DNA from: Shimia sp047124445 | GTDB lineage: Bacteria > Pseudomonadota > Alphaproteobacteria > Rhodobacterales > Rhodobacteraceae | NCBI RefSeq assembly: GCF_047124445.1 | Contig: NZ_CP138921.1 | Location: 2,480,001 to 2,544,000 of the forward strand | Reading direction: 5' to 3' | Length of the DNA stretch: 64,000 bases | In this document: piece after piece, positions 48,285-57,750 of the stretch | Position numbering within the stretch: position 1 is the stretch's first letter | Layout of the letters: each line of letters starts with the position of its first letter | Position numbers and translations under genes: made by a program | The notes under the pieces: generated by a model | What the model was told of the DNA's origin: nothing | What the model saw: the letters and a program-made list of their open reading frames with translations, nothing else | Databases searched by the model: none

Positions 48285-48302
48285 TTTGCAACCGGTTGCA
48301 AA
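48285..48302. promoter_or_regulatory. LacI-type operator, inositol regulon site 2
   Basis: TTTGCAACCGGTTGCAAA, identical to the core at 43885-43906, placed in the divergent promoter region between the dehydrogenase-iolE operon and iolD. Confidence 0.85.
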
Positions 48303-48390
48303 ACTTGTATCTTGAGATTCGAAAACTCGCAAGCCGCATTCGTTCGGAACCCTCAGATTCCGCCAAATGCTCCAGAAGGGTCGCGCAAAG

Positions 48391-50259
48391 ATGACGACAG
48401 AAAACACCACCATCCGCCTCACCACGGCGCAGGCAATTATTCGCTGGCTTTCCAATCAGTTCATAGAAATTGACGGGCAGGAAATACGCGTCTGCGGCGG
48501 CGGCTTCGGCATCTTTGGCCATGGCAATGTGACCTGCTTGGGCGAGGCCCTGAACGGCGTGCGCGAAGAGCTGCCTCTGTACCGGGGGCAGAACGAACAA
48601 AGCATGGGATTCGCGGCCGCGGGATACGCCAAGCAATGGCTGCGCCAACGCTTCATGTTCTGCACGGCCTCGGCGGGTCCCGGCACAGCAAATCTCTTGA
48701 CGGCAGCCGGGTTGGCGCACGCAAATCGCCTGCCGATGTTGCTGCTTTGCGGGGATACCTTCCTCACACGCCTACCGGACCCGGTGCTGCAGCAGATGGA
48801 GAACTACAACGACCCAACTTTCGGGGTGAATGACGCGTTCAAACCCGTCGTGCGCTACTGGGATCGTATCTCGCACCCAGCACAGGTGATCCAATCCCTG
48901 CCAAACGCACTCGCAACCATGTTGGACCCCGCCGATTGCGGCCCTGCCTTCCTTGGATTGCCGCAGGATGTGCAAGGATGGACCTACGACTACCCCGAAA
49001 AATTCTTTGCCAAGAAGGTCCACCGCATTCGCCGTCAATCTCCAGATGCAGCGGAAATTACCGATGCAGCGGAGATGCTGGCCACGGCAGAGCGCCCAAT
49101 GATCATTGCAGGCGGCGGTGTTCAATACTCGCAGGCGACCACTGAACTCACCGCCTTTGCAGAAAAGCACAACATTCCGGTTGTCGAGACCATCGCCGGT
49201 CGCGCCAATATGCTCGCAACCCACCCGCTGAACATCGGCCCGATTGGCGTAACTGGCTCCGACAGCGCCAATGCCATTGCCGAAAAAGCAGACGTGATCC
49301 TGGCGGTTGGCACCCGGTTGCAAGACTTCACCACCGGCAGCTGGACTGCCTTTGATCAAGACGCTCAGTTCATTTCGATCAACGCTGCCCGCCATGACGC
49401 AGGCAAGCACATGTCTCTGCCGGTGGTAGGGGACGCCAAACTGTCTCTGACCGCATTGGACAGCGAACTCGAGATGAACACGCCCACACAATGGGTCACT
49501 TTCGCCCAAGAAGAGCGCAATAAGTGGGACGCCTACGTGGCTGACAACGTGTCCCACGGCAACCGCCCCAATTCCTATGCACAAGCGATTGGTGTTGTGA
49601 ACGAGCTTTGCGATGCGCGAGATCGTGTTGTGGCGGCCGCGGGCGGCTTGCCAGCCGAAGTCACAGCCAACTGGCGCACGTTGGATATTGGCACGGTGGA
49701 CGTCGAGTTTGGCTTCTCCTGCATGGGGTATGAAATCGCGGGAGCCTGGGGCGCGCGCATCGCCCAGGCAGAACGGGAACCGGAGCAAGACACCATCACC
49801 TTCTGTGGCGACGGCTCTTATCTGATGCTCAACTCAGACATCTACTCTTCTGTGCTGAGCCAGAAAAAGATGATCGTGCTCGTGTTGGATAACGGTGGCT
49901 TTGCCGTGATCAACAAGCTGCAAAACAACACCGGAAACGAAAGCTTCAACAACCTGCTGGAGGACTGCCCGACAATTCCGGAGGCTTTTGGCGTCGATTT
50001 CACCGCGCACGCGGCCTCGATGGGAGCAACAGCCGAAAAAGTGGCGAGCCCGGCGGAGTTGGCCGAAGCCTTCAAGCGCGCCAAGGCCAGCGACAAGACC
50101 TATGTCATTGTCATGGACGTAGACCCCTACGAAGGCTGGACCACAGAAGGTCATGCTTGGTGGGAGGTAGGCACCCCTCACATCACCGAAGATGACTCCG
50201 TACGCAAAGCGCATATTGAGTGGGAAGCCAGCCGCGTCAAACAGCGTCGGGGTGTGTGA
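48391..50259 (+). CDS. iolD: 3D-(3,5/4)-trihydroxycyclohexane-1,2-dione hydrolase
   Basis: 622 aa from ATG 48391, with AGAAGGG upstream; ATG 48367 has no ribosome site. Thiamine-diphosphate enzyme: catalytic Glu in YRGQNEQSMGFAAAGYAK, central domain (210-350) and the C-terminal ThDP motif GDGSYLMLNSDIYSSVLSQKK...NGGFAVINKLQN. It opens the trihydroxycyclohexanedione ring, third step of inositol breakdown. First gene of the operon iolD-iolC-iolB-aldolase-iolG. Confidence 0.95.
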   Translation: MTTENTTIRLTTAQAIIRWLSNQFIEIDGQEIRVCGGGFGIFGHGNVTCLGEALNGVREELPLYRGQNEQSMGFAAAGYAKQWLRQRFMFCTASAGPGTANLLTAAGLAHANRLPMLLLCGDTFLTRLPDPVLQQMENYNDPTFGVNDAFKPVVRYWDRISHPAQVIQSLPNALATMLDPADCGPAFLGLPQDVQGWTYDYPEKFFAKKVHRIRRQSPDAAEITDAAEMLATAERPMIIAGGGVQYSQATTELTAFAEKHNIPVVETIAGRANMLATHPLNIGPIGVTGSDSANAIAEKADVILAVGTRLQDFTTGSWTAFDQDAQFISINAARHDAGKHMSLPVVGDAKLSLTALDSELEMNTPTQWVTFAQEERNKWDAYVADNVSHGNRPNSYAQAIGVVNELCDARDRVVAAAGGLPAEVTANWRTLDIGTVDVEFGFSCMGYEIAGAWGARIAQAEREPEQDTITFCGDGSYLMLNSDIYSSVLSQKKMIVLVLDNGGFAVINKLQNNTGNESFNNLLEDCPTIPEAFGVDFTAHAASMGATAEKVASPAELAEAFKRAKASDKTYVIVMDVDPYEGWTTEGHAWWEVGTPHITEDDSVRKAHIEWEASRVKQRRGV

Positions 50260-51233
50260 TGACCTTGATTGACGCCATCAAAGGCAATCGCTTTGCGGTC
50301 TTTGGGCGCGCAGGCATGGACATGTTTGCCGACCCCATTGGAGTAAAAAGCGAGGATGCCACCACCTTCCGTGCGGACCTGGGCGGGTCCTCTGCCAACA
50401 TCTGCGCCGGTCTGGTGAAGCTTGGCTCGGAAGCGTCCCTCGTCACATCCGTTTCGGACGACGCAGTAGGGCGGTTTTGTATCAACCGCCTACAAGACTA
50501 CGGCGTCGGCACGCGCTATGTCCGTTCTGTCGGTGGGGAAGCCCGGACGTCACTAGCCGTCTATGAAAGCTGCATAGAAGATTTCCAGAACGTGATCTAC
50601 CGCAACGGTGCGGCGGATTTTCAAGTCACAGACGCGGATATGGACGCGGTTGACTACAGCGCGTTCACCGCGCTCATAACCGCGGGAACGGTTTTTGCCG
50701 CTGAACCATCCCGGTCCGCAACCTTTCGCGCTTTTGACAATGCGAAGGCCGCCGGTCTGCCGGTGATATTTGACATCGACTACCGCCCCTACAGCTGGCC
50801 ATCTGCAGAAGTGGCCGCTGAGGTGCTGTCGCGCGCGGGCGACGCCAGTGACCTGATTGTTGGCAACGATGAAGAATTCGGCTTCATGGCGGGCGGCATC
50901 GAAAAAGGCCTCGATAAGGCGCAGGAATTGGCCGCCAGCGGCAAGCTGGTGATCTACAAAATGGGCCATGAAGGCGCCATCACGCTGAGTGCTGGTGAAG
51001 AAATCCGCACCGGCATCTACCCCGTCACCGCCGTCAAGCCCAACGGTGCAGGAGACAGCTTCATGGCTGGCCTCCTTGCCTCAATCGCTACAGGCCACAG
51101 CCTCCGCGACGCCGTCCTGCGCGGCTCCGCCTGCGCCTCCATTGTGGTGTCCCAGCCCGGCTGCGCCAACGCCATGCCCACAACAACCGAGCTTGAGGCC
51201 TTTTTGTCCTCGCACTCCGGACCAACTCTTTGA
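50259..51233 (+). CDS. iolC: 5-dehydro-2-deoxygluconokinase
   Basis: 324 aa from ATG 50259, overlapping the iolD stop by one base. PfkB family: GGSSANICAGLVKLG at residues about 43-57, and the second signature KPNGAGDSFMAGLLA with catalytic Asp. It phosphorylates 2-deoxy-5-keto-gluconate, fifth step of the pathway. Some proteobacterial IolC proteins carry a C-terminal DUF2090 aldolase domain; this one does not, and a separate aldolase gene follows iolB. Confidence 0.93.
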   Translation: MTLIDAIKGNRFAVFGRAGMDMFADPIGVKSEDATTFRADLGGSSANICAGLVKLGSEASLVTSVSDDAVGRFCINRLQDYGVGTRYVRSVGGEARTSLAVYESCIEDFQNVIYRNGAADFQVTDADMDAVDYSAFTALITAGTVFAAEPSRSATFRAFDNAKAAGLPVIFDIDYRPYSWPSAEVAAEVLSRAGDASDLIVGNDEEFGFMAGGIEKGLDKAQELAASGKLVIYKMGHEGAITLSAGEEIRTGIYPVTAVKPNGAGDSFMAGLLASIATGHSLRDAVLRGSACASIVVSQPGCANAMPTTTELEAFLSSHSGPTL

Positions 51234-51245
51234 AAGGAGAGCCCA

Positions 51246-52103
51246 ATGCACATTGCGCCCCATGACAACCAAAACAAACCCATCGTTGATGCGAACCATG
51301 ACCTGGTGCCGCTGAACTACTTCAACATCGTGAAACTCAAACGCGGTGAAGTGTTTGAATACGCTGTGCCAGGCTACGAGACCTGTGTGGTACCCGCCAC
51401 GGGTACTGTGGACGTAGATGTGGAGGGTGCGATCTATCCTGACTTGGGCAACCGAACAGAGGACGTCTGGGATGGCGACCCTGAAGGGGTGTATGTGCCG
51501 GTTGGTGCGAAAGTGCGTATCACATGTAAAACCGACGCCACCGAAACCTTCATTGCAGGCGCCAAATACGACAAGGTCCTGGAGCCATTCGACGTGCGTG
51601 TGCCGGAACTCGATCTCGTGCAATACGGCTCGGACGACACCAAAACCCATCGCAAGATCAAACACATCCTCGGCGCCAACCACCATGACAAAGTGGGCCG
51701 TCTTCTGGTCAGCGAACTCTTCACGGTCGGCGAAGGCGGCTGGTCCGGCTTCCCGTCTCACAAACATGACACAGACCGTCAGGGCGCAGATGGCGAGATG
51801 ATCGAAACCCGCCACGACGAAACCTATAATTTCCGCTTCAAGCCAAACTACGGCTCTGGCGTTCAAATGCTGCAGCGCGAAGATAACAAGCCCGGCGATG
51901 CATATCACATCATGGACGGCTCCACGATCATGCTCGATAAAGGGTATCACCCTTGCGCCGTGCTGCCCGGCTATCAGATGTATTACTTCACCATCCTCGG
52001 CGGGTTGAGCCAGCGCAGCCTGAAGCAATACTTCCAGCCAACCCATGAGGCACAGCTGCACACGATCCCTGGTATTATGGATATGGTTGCGAAGTTCAAA
52101 TGA
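51246..52103 (+). CDS. iolB: 5-deoxy-glucuronate isomerase
   Basis: 285 aa, GAAAGGAG before ATG 51246. Bicupin with metal ligands in GFPSHKHDTD and RHDETYNFRF, and the late cupin motif DGSTIMLDKGYHPCAVLPGYQMYYFTILGG. It converts 5-deoxy-glucuronate to 2-deoxy-5-keto-gluconate, fourth step. Stop overlaps the next start (ATGA). Confidence 0.94.
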   Translation: MHIAPHDNQNKPIVDANHDLVPLNYFNIVKLKRGEVFEYAVPGYETCVVPATGTVDVDVEGAIYPDLGNRTEDVWDGDPEGVYVPVGAKVRITCKTDATETFIAGAKYDKVLEPFDVRVPELDLVQYGSDDTKTHRKIKHILGANHHDKVGRLLVSELFTVGEGGWSGFPSHKHDTDRQGADGEMIETRHDETYNFRFKPNYGSGVQMLQREDNKPGDAYHIMDGSTIMLDKGYHPCAVLPGYQMYYFTILGGLSQRSLKQYFQPTHEAQLHTIPGIMDMVAKFK

Positions 52104-52930
52104 CCCTAGTGACTTTGAAAGATGTCCTTCAGCCCGCGCTGAAGGACGGTTATGCCGTGGCCGGATTGGTGTCTCTTGGCTGGGAAGACATGCGCGCTTA
52201 CGTGGCTGCGGCAGAAGCGGAAAACGTGCCGGTGATCTTGCAGGCCGGCCCCTCTTGTCGGGAGCACACCCCCCTTCCAGTTCTGGGGAAAATGTTCACG
52301 CATCTCGCGGAAAACGCCTCCGTGCCCGTCGTCGCGCATCTCGACCATGGCTACACCGCAGAGGAATGCCGCGTTGCGATCGACAGCGGCTTCACGTCAG
52401 TGATGTTTGACGGGTCGCGCACGCCTTTGGCGCAAAACATCGACGACACTGCCGCGATCGCCGAAATGGCGCATGCGGCGGGTGTGTCTTGCGAAGGGGA
52501 AATCGGTTTTGTCGGCTACTCAGGCGGCGAAGGCTCAGCCGGTACCGATCCCGAAGAAGCTGCACAATTTGCGCGAGACACTGGCGTTGACGCTATGGCG
52601 ATCTCCGTCGGGAATGTGCATCTGCAACAAGACAAGGAAGGCGGGTTGGACGTTGCGCGCATCAACGCCATTGAAACGCTGACCGACGTCCCTTTGGTGA
52701 TCCATGGCGGCTCCGGTGTGCCGGTGGCTCAACGGCAAGCCTTGGCGCGCGGCTCCAAGATCTGCAAATTCAACATCGGAACAGAACTGCGTATGGCCTT
52801 TGGCGACGCGATGCGCGCGGCAGTGAACGCCGATCCAGCGCGCTTTGATCGCGTGCAGATCCTGAAAGAGACCCACGATCCATTGGTGGCCAAAACCCGC
52901 CAAGTCTTGCGCAGCTTCAAGGGGGCATAG
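52100..52930 (+). CDS. Class II aldolase (fructose-bisphosphate aldolase family), IolJ-like
   Basis: 276 aa. Class II aldolase motifs: zinc ligands in VAHLDHGYTAEE, EGEIGFVGYSGGEG, SVGNVHL and IHGGSGVP, and KFNIGTELR near the end. In this operon it should cleave 2-deoxy-5-keto-gluconate-6-phosphate to malonate semialdehyde and DHAP, the role of IolJ in Bacillus. ATGA overlap with iolB supports that. A general fructose- or tagatose-bisphosphate aldolase cannot be excluded by sequence alone. Confidence 0.88.
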   Translation: MTLVTLKDVLQPALKDGYAVAGLVSLGWEDMRAYVAAAEAENVPVILQAGPSCREHTPLPVLGKMFTHLAENASVPVVAHLDHGYTAEECRVAIDSGFTSVMFDGSRTPLAQNIDDTAAIAEMAHAAGVSCEGEIGFVGYSGGEGSAGTDPEEAAQFARDTGVDAMAISVGNVHLQQDKEGGLDVARINAIETLTDVPLVIHGGSGVPVAQRQALARGSKICKFNIGTELRMAFGDAMRAAVNADPARFDRVQILKETHDPLVAKTRQVLRSFKGA

Positions 52931-53920
52931 ATGACACGTATCGGACTATTGGGGTGCGGCCGGATCGGCCAGGTGCACGCCCGATCCATCGCACAGATCG
53001 AAGGCGCCACCGTAACCGCCGTGGCCGACGCCTTCCCGGCTCCTGCTCAGGACTTGGCCAACCGGACAAACGCCAAGGTCATGGATGCCATGGAGCTGAT
53101 CAACAGCGCGGATGTCGACGCGGTTGTCATTGGCACTCCAACTGACACCCACTACGACCTCATTCACGCCGCCGCCAAAGCGGGCAAAGCGATCTTTTGC
53201 GAGAAACCTGTGGACTTGTCTTCTGACAGAATTCGCGACTGCAAAGCTGTTGTCGAAACCGCTGGTGTGCCCTTCCTGACGGCCTTCAACAGACGTTTTG
53301 ACCCAAACTTCGCCGACTTGCAGGCACGGCTGCAGCAAGGTCAGATTGGCGACACTGAAATCATCACAATTCAATCCCGCGACCCCTCCCCGCCCCCGGT
53401 CAGCTACATCAAAAGCTCCGGCGGTATTTTCCGCGACATGATGATCCACGACTTGGACATGGCCCGCTTCCTGTTGGGAGAGAACCCCGTTCGCGTTTAT
53501 GCCATCGGGTCCGCGCTCGTGGATCCCGAAATTGGCAACGCAGGTGATGTGGATACCGCTGCAGTCACGCTTTCAACAGCCAGCGGCAAAATCTGTCAGA
53601 TTACCAACTCGCGGCGCGCCAGCTATGGGTACGACCAACGGATCGAAGTGCACGGATCACGCGGCATGTTGCGTGCTGAAAATGTGCACGAAACGACGGT
53701 CGAAATGGCAACCGAGGCTGGCTTCGCACGGGCGCCGGTGCAACACTTTTTCTTGGAGCGGTATGAAGCGGCCTATCGTGCCGAAATGGCGCATTTTGTT
53801 GCCGCTGTGGAGAATAACACGCCACCGGCACCAAGCATTGAAGACGGGTTGCAAGCGCAACTCCTGGCGGATGCTGCAGATCAATCCCTGAAAACTGGCG
53901 CGCCGGTTGATCTCACCTGA
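52931..53920 (+). CDS. iolG: Myo-inositol 2-dehydrogenase
   Basis: 329 aa, starting directly after the aldolase stop codon. Rossmann GLLGCGRIGQVHARS, VIGTPTDTHYD, the catalytic Lys in CEKPVDLSSDRI, NRRFDPNF, and GGIFRDMMIHDLDMARFLLGE with active Asp/His as in IolG. Length matches the family. It oxidises myo-inositol to 2-keto-myo-inositol, the first step. It is the last gene of the operon and is followed by a strong hairpin. Confidence 0.92.
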   Translation: MTRIGLLGCGRIGQVHARSIAQIEGATVTAVADAFPAPAQDLANRTNAKVMDAMELINSADVDAVVIGTPTDTHYDLIHAAAKAGKAIFCEKPVDLSSDRIRDCKAVVETAGVPFLTAFNRRFDPNFADLQARLQQGQIGDTEIITIQSRDPSPPPVSYIKSSGGIFRDMMIHDLDMARFLLGENPVRVYAIGSALVDPEIGNAGDVDTAAVTLSTASGKICQITNSRRASYGYDQRIEVHGSRGMLRAENVHETTVEMATEAGFARAPVQHFFLERYEAAYRAEMAHFVAAVENNTPPAPSIEDGLQAQLLADAADQSLKTGAPVDLT

Positions 53921-53947
53921 CATTCAGTTAGCTTCGAAGAAATCAAA

Positions 53948-53978
53948 CGGGGCATCGTGTAAAACTCACGATGCCCCG
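53948..53978. terminator. Terminator after iolG, shared with the convergent PhyH gene
   Basis: CGGGGCATCGTG (53948-53959) pairs over 12 bp with CACGATGCCCCG (53967-53978), followed by CTCTGTTTTAATC; the other strand follows with TTTGATTTC. Confidence 0.9.
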
Positions 53979-54008
53979 CTCTGTTTTAATCTATACACTC
54001 TGTGTCTC

Positions 54009-55187
54009 TCAGGACGCCAGTTTGACAGTCTTCATTTCCGTAAGCCTTGTACAGAACTGATCTTCGCTCAGTCCCTCTTCAATGGCGCGATGTAAGAAAG
54101 CGGCCTGTGTTTCTGGCGCCAACCCATTTGACGGAGGATCACGGTCCAGATTTGTCGGGAACGAGTAGCCCTCTGCGGTAGCTGCAATGGCTGCTGAGAG
54201 CTCAGCCTGCGTAAAAGCCCCCTCCGCGAAAGCCCGCACGGCATGGGGAAACACCAATCGACACATCCTGTCACGATCAACAGTCTCCATAGCCCGCCCA
54301 AAGGCAGAAGACACTTGCAGCAAGTTCACAAACCGATGGATATCGGCGCTGCTGTTCGCGCCAGCGGCATGAAACAATGCTGGATTAAAAAAAACGGCGT
54401 CCCCTTTGGAGAGCGGCAATTGCACGCAACGCGCCTCAAACACCTCTCGGAAATCCTCCCGCCGCCAGGCGGCATAGCCAGGCTTGTAGGTTTGGGAAAA
54501 CGGCAGCAGCTTGGTTGGGCCGCTGTCCAGCGGCATGTCACAATGCGCGACCGCGCCCTGAAGGGTCAAAATCGGTGACACCTCATGCACATGCGCTGGA
54601 TAAGCCGCGCTCACATCGGCTGTTTGAAACCCGAGATGATAGTCGCGATGCGCCTGCTGCGCCGCACCACCGGGATGCACCAAATTGACCTGAGCCGTCA
54701 TTTGATAATTCGGTCCCAGCCAAGCCTCACATACTGCCGAAATCGACGTGTTGGCAAAGTAGCGCAGAAACACATCAGGCGCAGCCTCACAAAGCTTTTG
54801 AAGCGAATTCCAGATACGATCATTTGCGCCGGACACCGCAAAGTGATCCGCGCCTCCGCCAGCGTTTTGCTTTTCCTGCGCGATGATACGCTCGTAAATC
54901 TCCGTGGCCTCGTCCAATACGCCGGTGTCACGGTACGCCCCCTTCAGCACGACAATGCCAGCCCCAATGCGCAATACCCGCGCCCATTCCGCCATCACGG
55001 TTCGGCGGCCCTCGCCTTCTAGAGCGGACTGAAGCTTACCGCTGTCATAGACGGGAATGTTCTTTTCGATTGCCATCGCCAGCGGCACGTTTTCCGGATG
55101 TGTCACCTGGTCCAGACATGCTTCAAAGTCTCTCACGTCGCATGTTTGTGGATCGTAATAACCGATTAACTCAGCCGTGTTCGCCAT
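54009..55187 (-). CDS. Phytanoyl-CoA dioxygenase (PhyH) family protein
   Basis: 392 aa; GGGAGG precedes ATG 55187. Fe(II)/2-oxoglutarate oxygenase with the HxD iron pair in QQAHRDYHLGFQ (residue about 182), the distal His in FFNPALFHAAGANSS and an Arg shortly after (HRFVNLLQ) for 2-oxoglutarate. The C-terminal 90 residues (FPTNLDRDPPSNGLAPETQ) are typical of larger bacterial PhyH members. It hydroxylates an unknown small substrate, possibly to open a methylated or alkylated cyclitol or sugar for the neighbouring pathways. Divergent from a LacI-type regulator gene that probably controls it. Confidence 0.87.
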   Translation of the reverse strand: MANTAELIGYYDPQTCDVRDFEACLDQVTHPENVPLAMAIEKNIPVYDSGKLQSALEGEGRRTVMAEWARVLRIGAGIVVLKGAYRDTGVLDEATEIYERIIAQEKQNAGGGADHFAVSGANDRIWNSLQKLCEAAPDVFLRYFANTSISAVCEAWLGPNYQMTAQVNLVHPGGAAQQAHRDYHLGFQTADVSAAYPAHVHEVSPILTLQGAVAHCDMPLDSGPTKLLPFSQTYKPGYAAWRREDFREVFEARCVQLPLSKGDAVFFNPALFHAAGANSSADIHRFVNLLQVSSAFGRAMETVDRDRMCRLVFPHAVRAFAEGAFTQAELSAAIAATAEGYSFPTNLDRDPPSNGLAPETQAAFLHRAIEEGLSEDQFCTRLTEMKTVKLAS

Positions 55188-55230
55188 GCTGTTTCCTCCC
55201 TATTTGCGCTCAACTTACTGGGAGTGAAGA

Positions 55231-56289
55231 TTGATTTTCGACCGCAAACGCATCAAAAACACATCAATGACACATCGTTTTCCCATCAAAGAAATTGCAC
55301 GGCAAGCCGGGCTTGGCACAGCAACCATTGACAGGGTCCTCAACAATCGCGCCAACGTCAGCGCTCAGACCAAACAACGTGTCGCGACGGCAATCGAAGA
55401 GCTGACTGCACAAGAAGCGCAGCTGGCCGCGCGTGGGCGACGCATGTTTTTTGACTTTGTGATTGAAGCCCCTGCGCGCTTCAGCCGCGAGGTCAAATCC
55501 GCAACTGAAGCCGTGTTGCCTCAAATCAGCTTGGCAGTCTGTCGACCACGCTTTCTGTTGCAGGAAATCATGCCGGAGGCCGAAGTTGTCGCCGCGCTTG
55601 AGCGCATTCACAAACGGGGCAGTCATGGCGTGTGCCTGAAGGCCAAGGACACTCCTGCAGTACGAGCCGCGGTGCGCAAACTACACGCGTCCAGGATTCC
55701 CGTAGTAACCTTGGTCACTGATCTCGGCGGCGGCGACAGGTTATCTTACGTGGGCTTGGACAATGCAGGCGCCGGACGCACTGCAGCCTATCTCATCTCC
55801 AAAACTCTTGGCGACCGGTCGGGAACTGTTTTAGCAACCCGCAGCCACGAACGCTTCCTGGGAGAGGAGGATCGCGCAATCGCCTTTCAGGAGGCCTTAT
55901 TGCAGCACTGTCCAAACCTGCGTGTTATTTCTCTACAAGGCGGCGGCGGTGTCCATTCAGAAACGGCACGCCAACTCACGCAGAAACTGGAGAACGTTGT
56001 GGATCTGCAGGCGGTTTACTCAATGGGAGGCGGCAATAAGGCGATCCTAGAAACCCTTGAGCACTGTAGATTGAAACCGCTCGTGTATGTGGCCCACGAC
56101 TTGGACCGCGAGAACAGAGACTTGCTGGTCAATGAGAAGATCAGTTTCGTTCTCCACCATGATCTACAACGTGACATTCGCGCCGCATTCGATCACTTTC
56201 TTGCCTTCCATAAGCTGCTTCCTGAACCAACCACAGCGTCAATATCAACGGCACAAGTCCTCACGCCAATGAACATTTTTGTAGATTAA
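55231..56289 (+). CDS. LacI-family transcriptional regulator divergent from PhyH gene
   Basis: 352 aa if it begins at TTG 55231, which has GGGAG 6 nt upstream; ATG 55267 (MTHRFPIKEIARQAG) has no ribosome site but begins at the helix-turn-helix, so 340 aa is possible. HTH: PIKEIARQAGLGTATIDRVLNNRANVSAQTK, where ATIDRVLN replaces the usual ATVSRVLN. The effector domain resembles ribose-binding proteins with VSYVGLDNAGAGRTAAYL and YSMGGGNKAILE. Such proteins, with a Peripla_BP_4-like sensor, are often activators or repressors of sugar ABC genes. Confidence 0.85.
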   Translation: MIFDRKRIKNTSMTHRFPIKEIARQAGLGTATIDRVLNNRANVSAQTKQRVATAIEELTAQEAQLAARGRRMFFDFVIEAPARFSREVKSATEAVLPQISLAVCRPRFLLQEIMPEAEVVAALERIHKRGSHGVCLKAKDTPAVRAAVRKLHASRIPVVTLVTDLGGGDRLSYVGLDNAGAGRTAAYLISKTLGDRSGTVLATRSHERFLGEEDRAIAFQEALLQHCPNLRVISLQGGGGVHSETARQLTQKLENVVDLQAVYSMGGGNKAILETLEHCRLKPLVYVAHDLDRENRDLLVNEKISFVLHHDLQRDIRAAFDHFLAFHKLLPEPTTASISTAQVLTPMNIFVD

Positions 56290-56598
56290 GCACGACCCAA
56301 AGCCATGACTGACCTGCCCCACTAAGAAAGCAAATAAGGACAAGGTTTTTCGATAAAGATGGTACCTAAGAGCGGAAACGAACCACAGTCACGACGATTT
56401 TCAATCCAACCAAAGCCCGCGCAGTTGGATAACATCACAGCTTTTTCGTGGGGTCCGAGGCTAGGATGTCACTAAACGGCCCTCGCATTAGTCAAACCGC
56501 GCCCAAATCAGGCTCAACATGCGCCTCTTTCGAATGCTTGTTTGTAAAGATTTGGAACCAACGCCGGGCAACCTACTCTCGATAGCGAGGATGCCATC
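56290..56598. other. Convergent intergenic region
   Basis: 309 nt between the LacI gene and the Gfo/Idh gene. I see no gene and no clear terminator. Confidence 0.5.
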
Positions 56599-57750
56599 CT
56601 ACCCCAACGACACCCACGCCGAGTTCCTTGCGGAGCTGCGCACACAGGCATCAATAAACGCCATCCCAAGCAGGCCGTCCTCTATGCCGGGAAGCACGGA
56701 AAGCGCGCGCGCGTCCTTGCCTGTTTGCTGGGCTCGAATGCAGGCTGCAGCCTCAAGGTAAATATTCGCAAAGCCTTCCAAATACCCTTCTGGGTGCCCC
56801 CCCGGCGTGCGGGTCAGGTGATCCGGCTGTCCAGCTGCGCCTGCCCCCGCACGTGTCAGTAGCCGGGTCGGTTCGCCAAAAGGCGTGTAGCGCATCAGAT
56901 TGGGGTTTTCCTGCTCCCACTCTATGCCGCCTTTGGAGCCATAGACCCGCAATCGCAGTGCATTTTCGTTGCCCGGGGCAACTTGCGAACACCACAACAT
57001 CCCCCGCGCGCCTTCCGCAAAGCGCAACATCACATGGGCGTTGTCATCCACTTGCCGCCCATCCACAAAGCTCTGAAGGTCGGCGCAAAGACTTTCCGGC
57101 GTCAGGCCGGTTACAAAACAGGCAAGATTGAAGGCATGGGTGCCAATGTCCCCTGTGGATCCGCCTGCCCCAGACCGGGCCGGATCGGTGCGCCAGCTGG
57201 CCTGCTTATTGTCGTCCGGCTGTGGCTCTGTGAGCCAGTCCTGCGGATACTCCACCTGCACCACACGAATGTCGCCCAAGTCTCCATTGGCGACCATGTC
57301 CCGCGCCTGCCGGATCAGCGGATAACCCGTATAGTTGTGGGTCAAAACAAACAGCGCGTCCGACTTCTCAACCGCCTGCGCCATCTTGCGCGCATCCGCC
57401 AAAGTCGAGGTCAGCGGTTTGTCGCAGATCACATGGATGCCACGCTTCAGAAATTCCCGCGCTGCGGCCATATGGACATGGTTTGGCGTGACAATCGCCA
57501 CAGCCTCAATACCATCTTTTAGTCGCGCCTCGCGGATCGCCATGGCTTTGAAATCATCATAGGTCCGGTCCGGCGCCAGGCCCAGCGCCTGCCCAGAGGC
57601 TTGTGCCTTTTCCGGAGTGGACGACAACGCCCCGGCCACCAGCTCAAATTGCCCATCAATGCGCGCCGCAATGCGATGTACCGCGCCAATAAAGGCATCA
57701 TTGCCGCCACCAACCATGCCCAACCGGATTGGTCTCTCAAACTCACCCAT
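56599..57750 (-). CDS. Gfo/Idh/MocA family oxidoreductase (second sugar operon)
   Basis: 383 aa from ATG 57750, whose first base overlaps the isomerase stop (TGATG); GTG 57753 directly before is an alternative. Rossmann GMVGGGNDAFIGAVHRIA, VAIVTPNHVHM, catalytic Lys in CDKPLTSTLAD, and GSTGDIGTHAFNLACF with the active His. This long subgroup (about 380 aa) includes dehydrogenases of unusual sugars such as levoglucosan (recalled, low certainty). With the preceding TIM-barrel isomerase it could form a 3-keto-sugar pathway. Last gene of the operon. Confidence 0.88.
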   Translation of the reverse strand: MGEFERPIRLGMVGGGNDAFIGAVHRIAARIDGQFELVAGALSSTPEKAQASGQALGLAPDRTYDDFKAMAIREARLKDGIEAVAIVTPNHVHMAAAREFLKRGIHVICDKPLTSTLADARKMAQAVEKSDALFVLTHNYTGYPLIRQARDMVANGDLGDIRVVQVEYPQDWLTEPQPDDNKQASWRTDPARSGAGGSTGDIGTHAFNLACFVTGLTPESLCADLQSFVDGRQVDDNAHVMLRFAEGARGMLWCSQVAPGNENALRLRVYGSKGGIEWEQENPNLMRYTPFGEPTRLLTRAGAGAAGQPDHLTRTPGGHPEGYLEGFANIYLEAAACIRAQQTGKDARALSVLPGIEDGLLGMAFIDACVRSSARNSAWVSLG

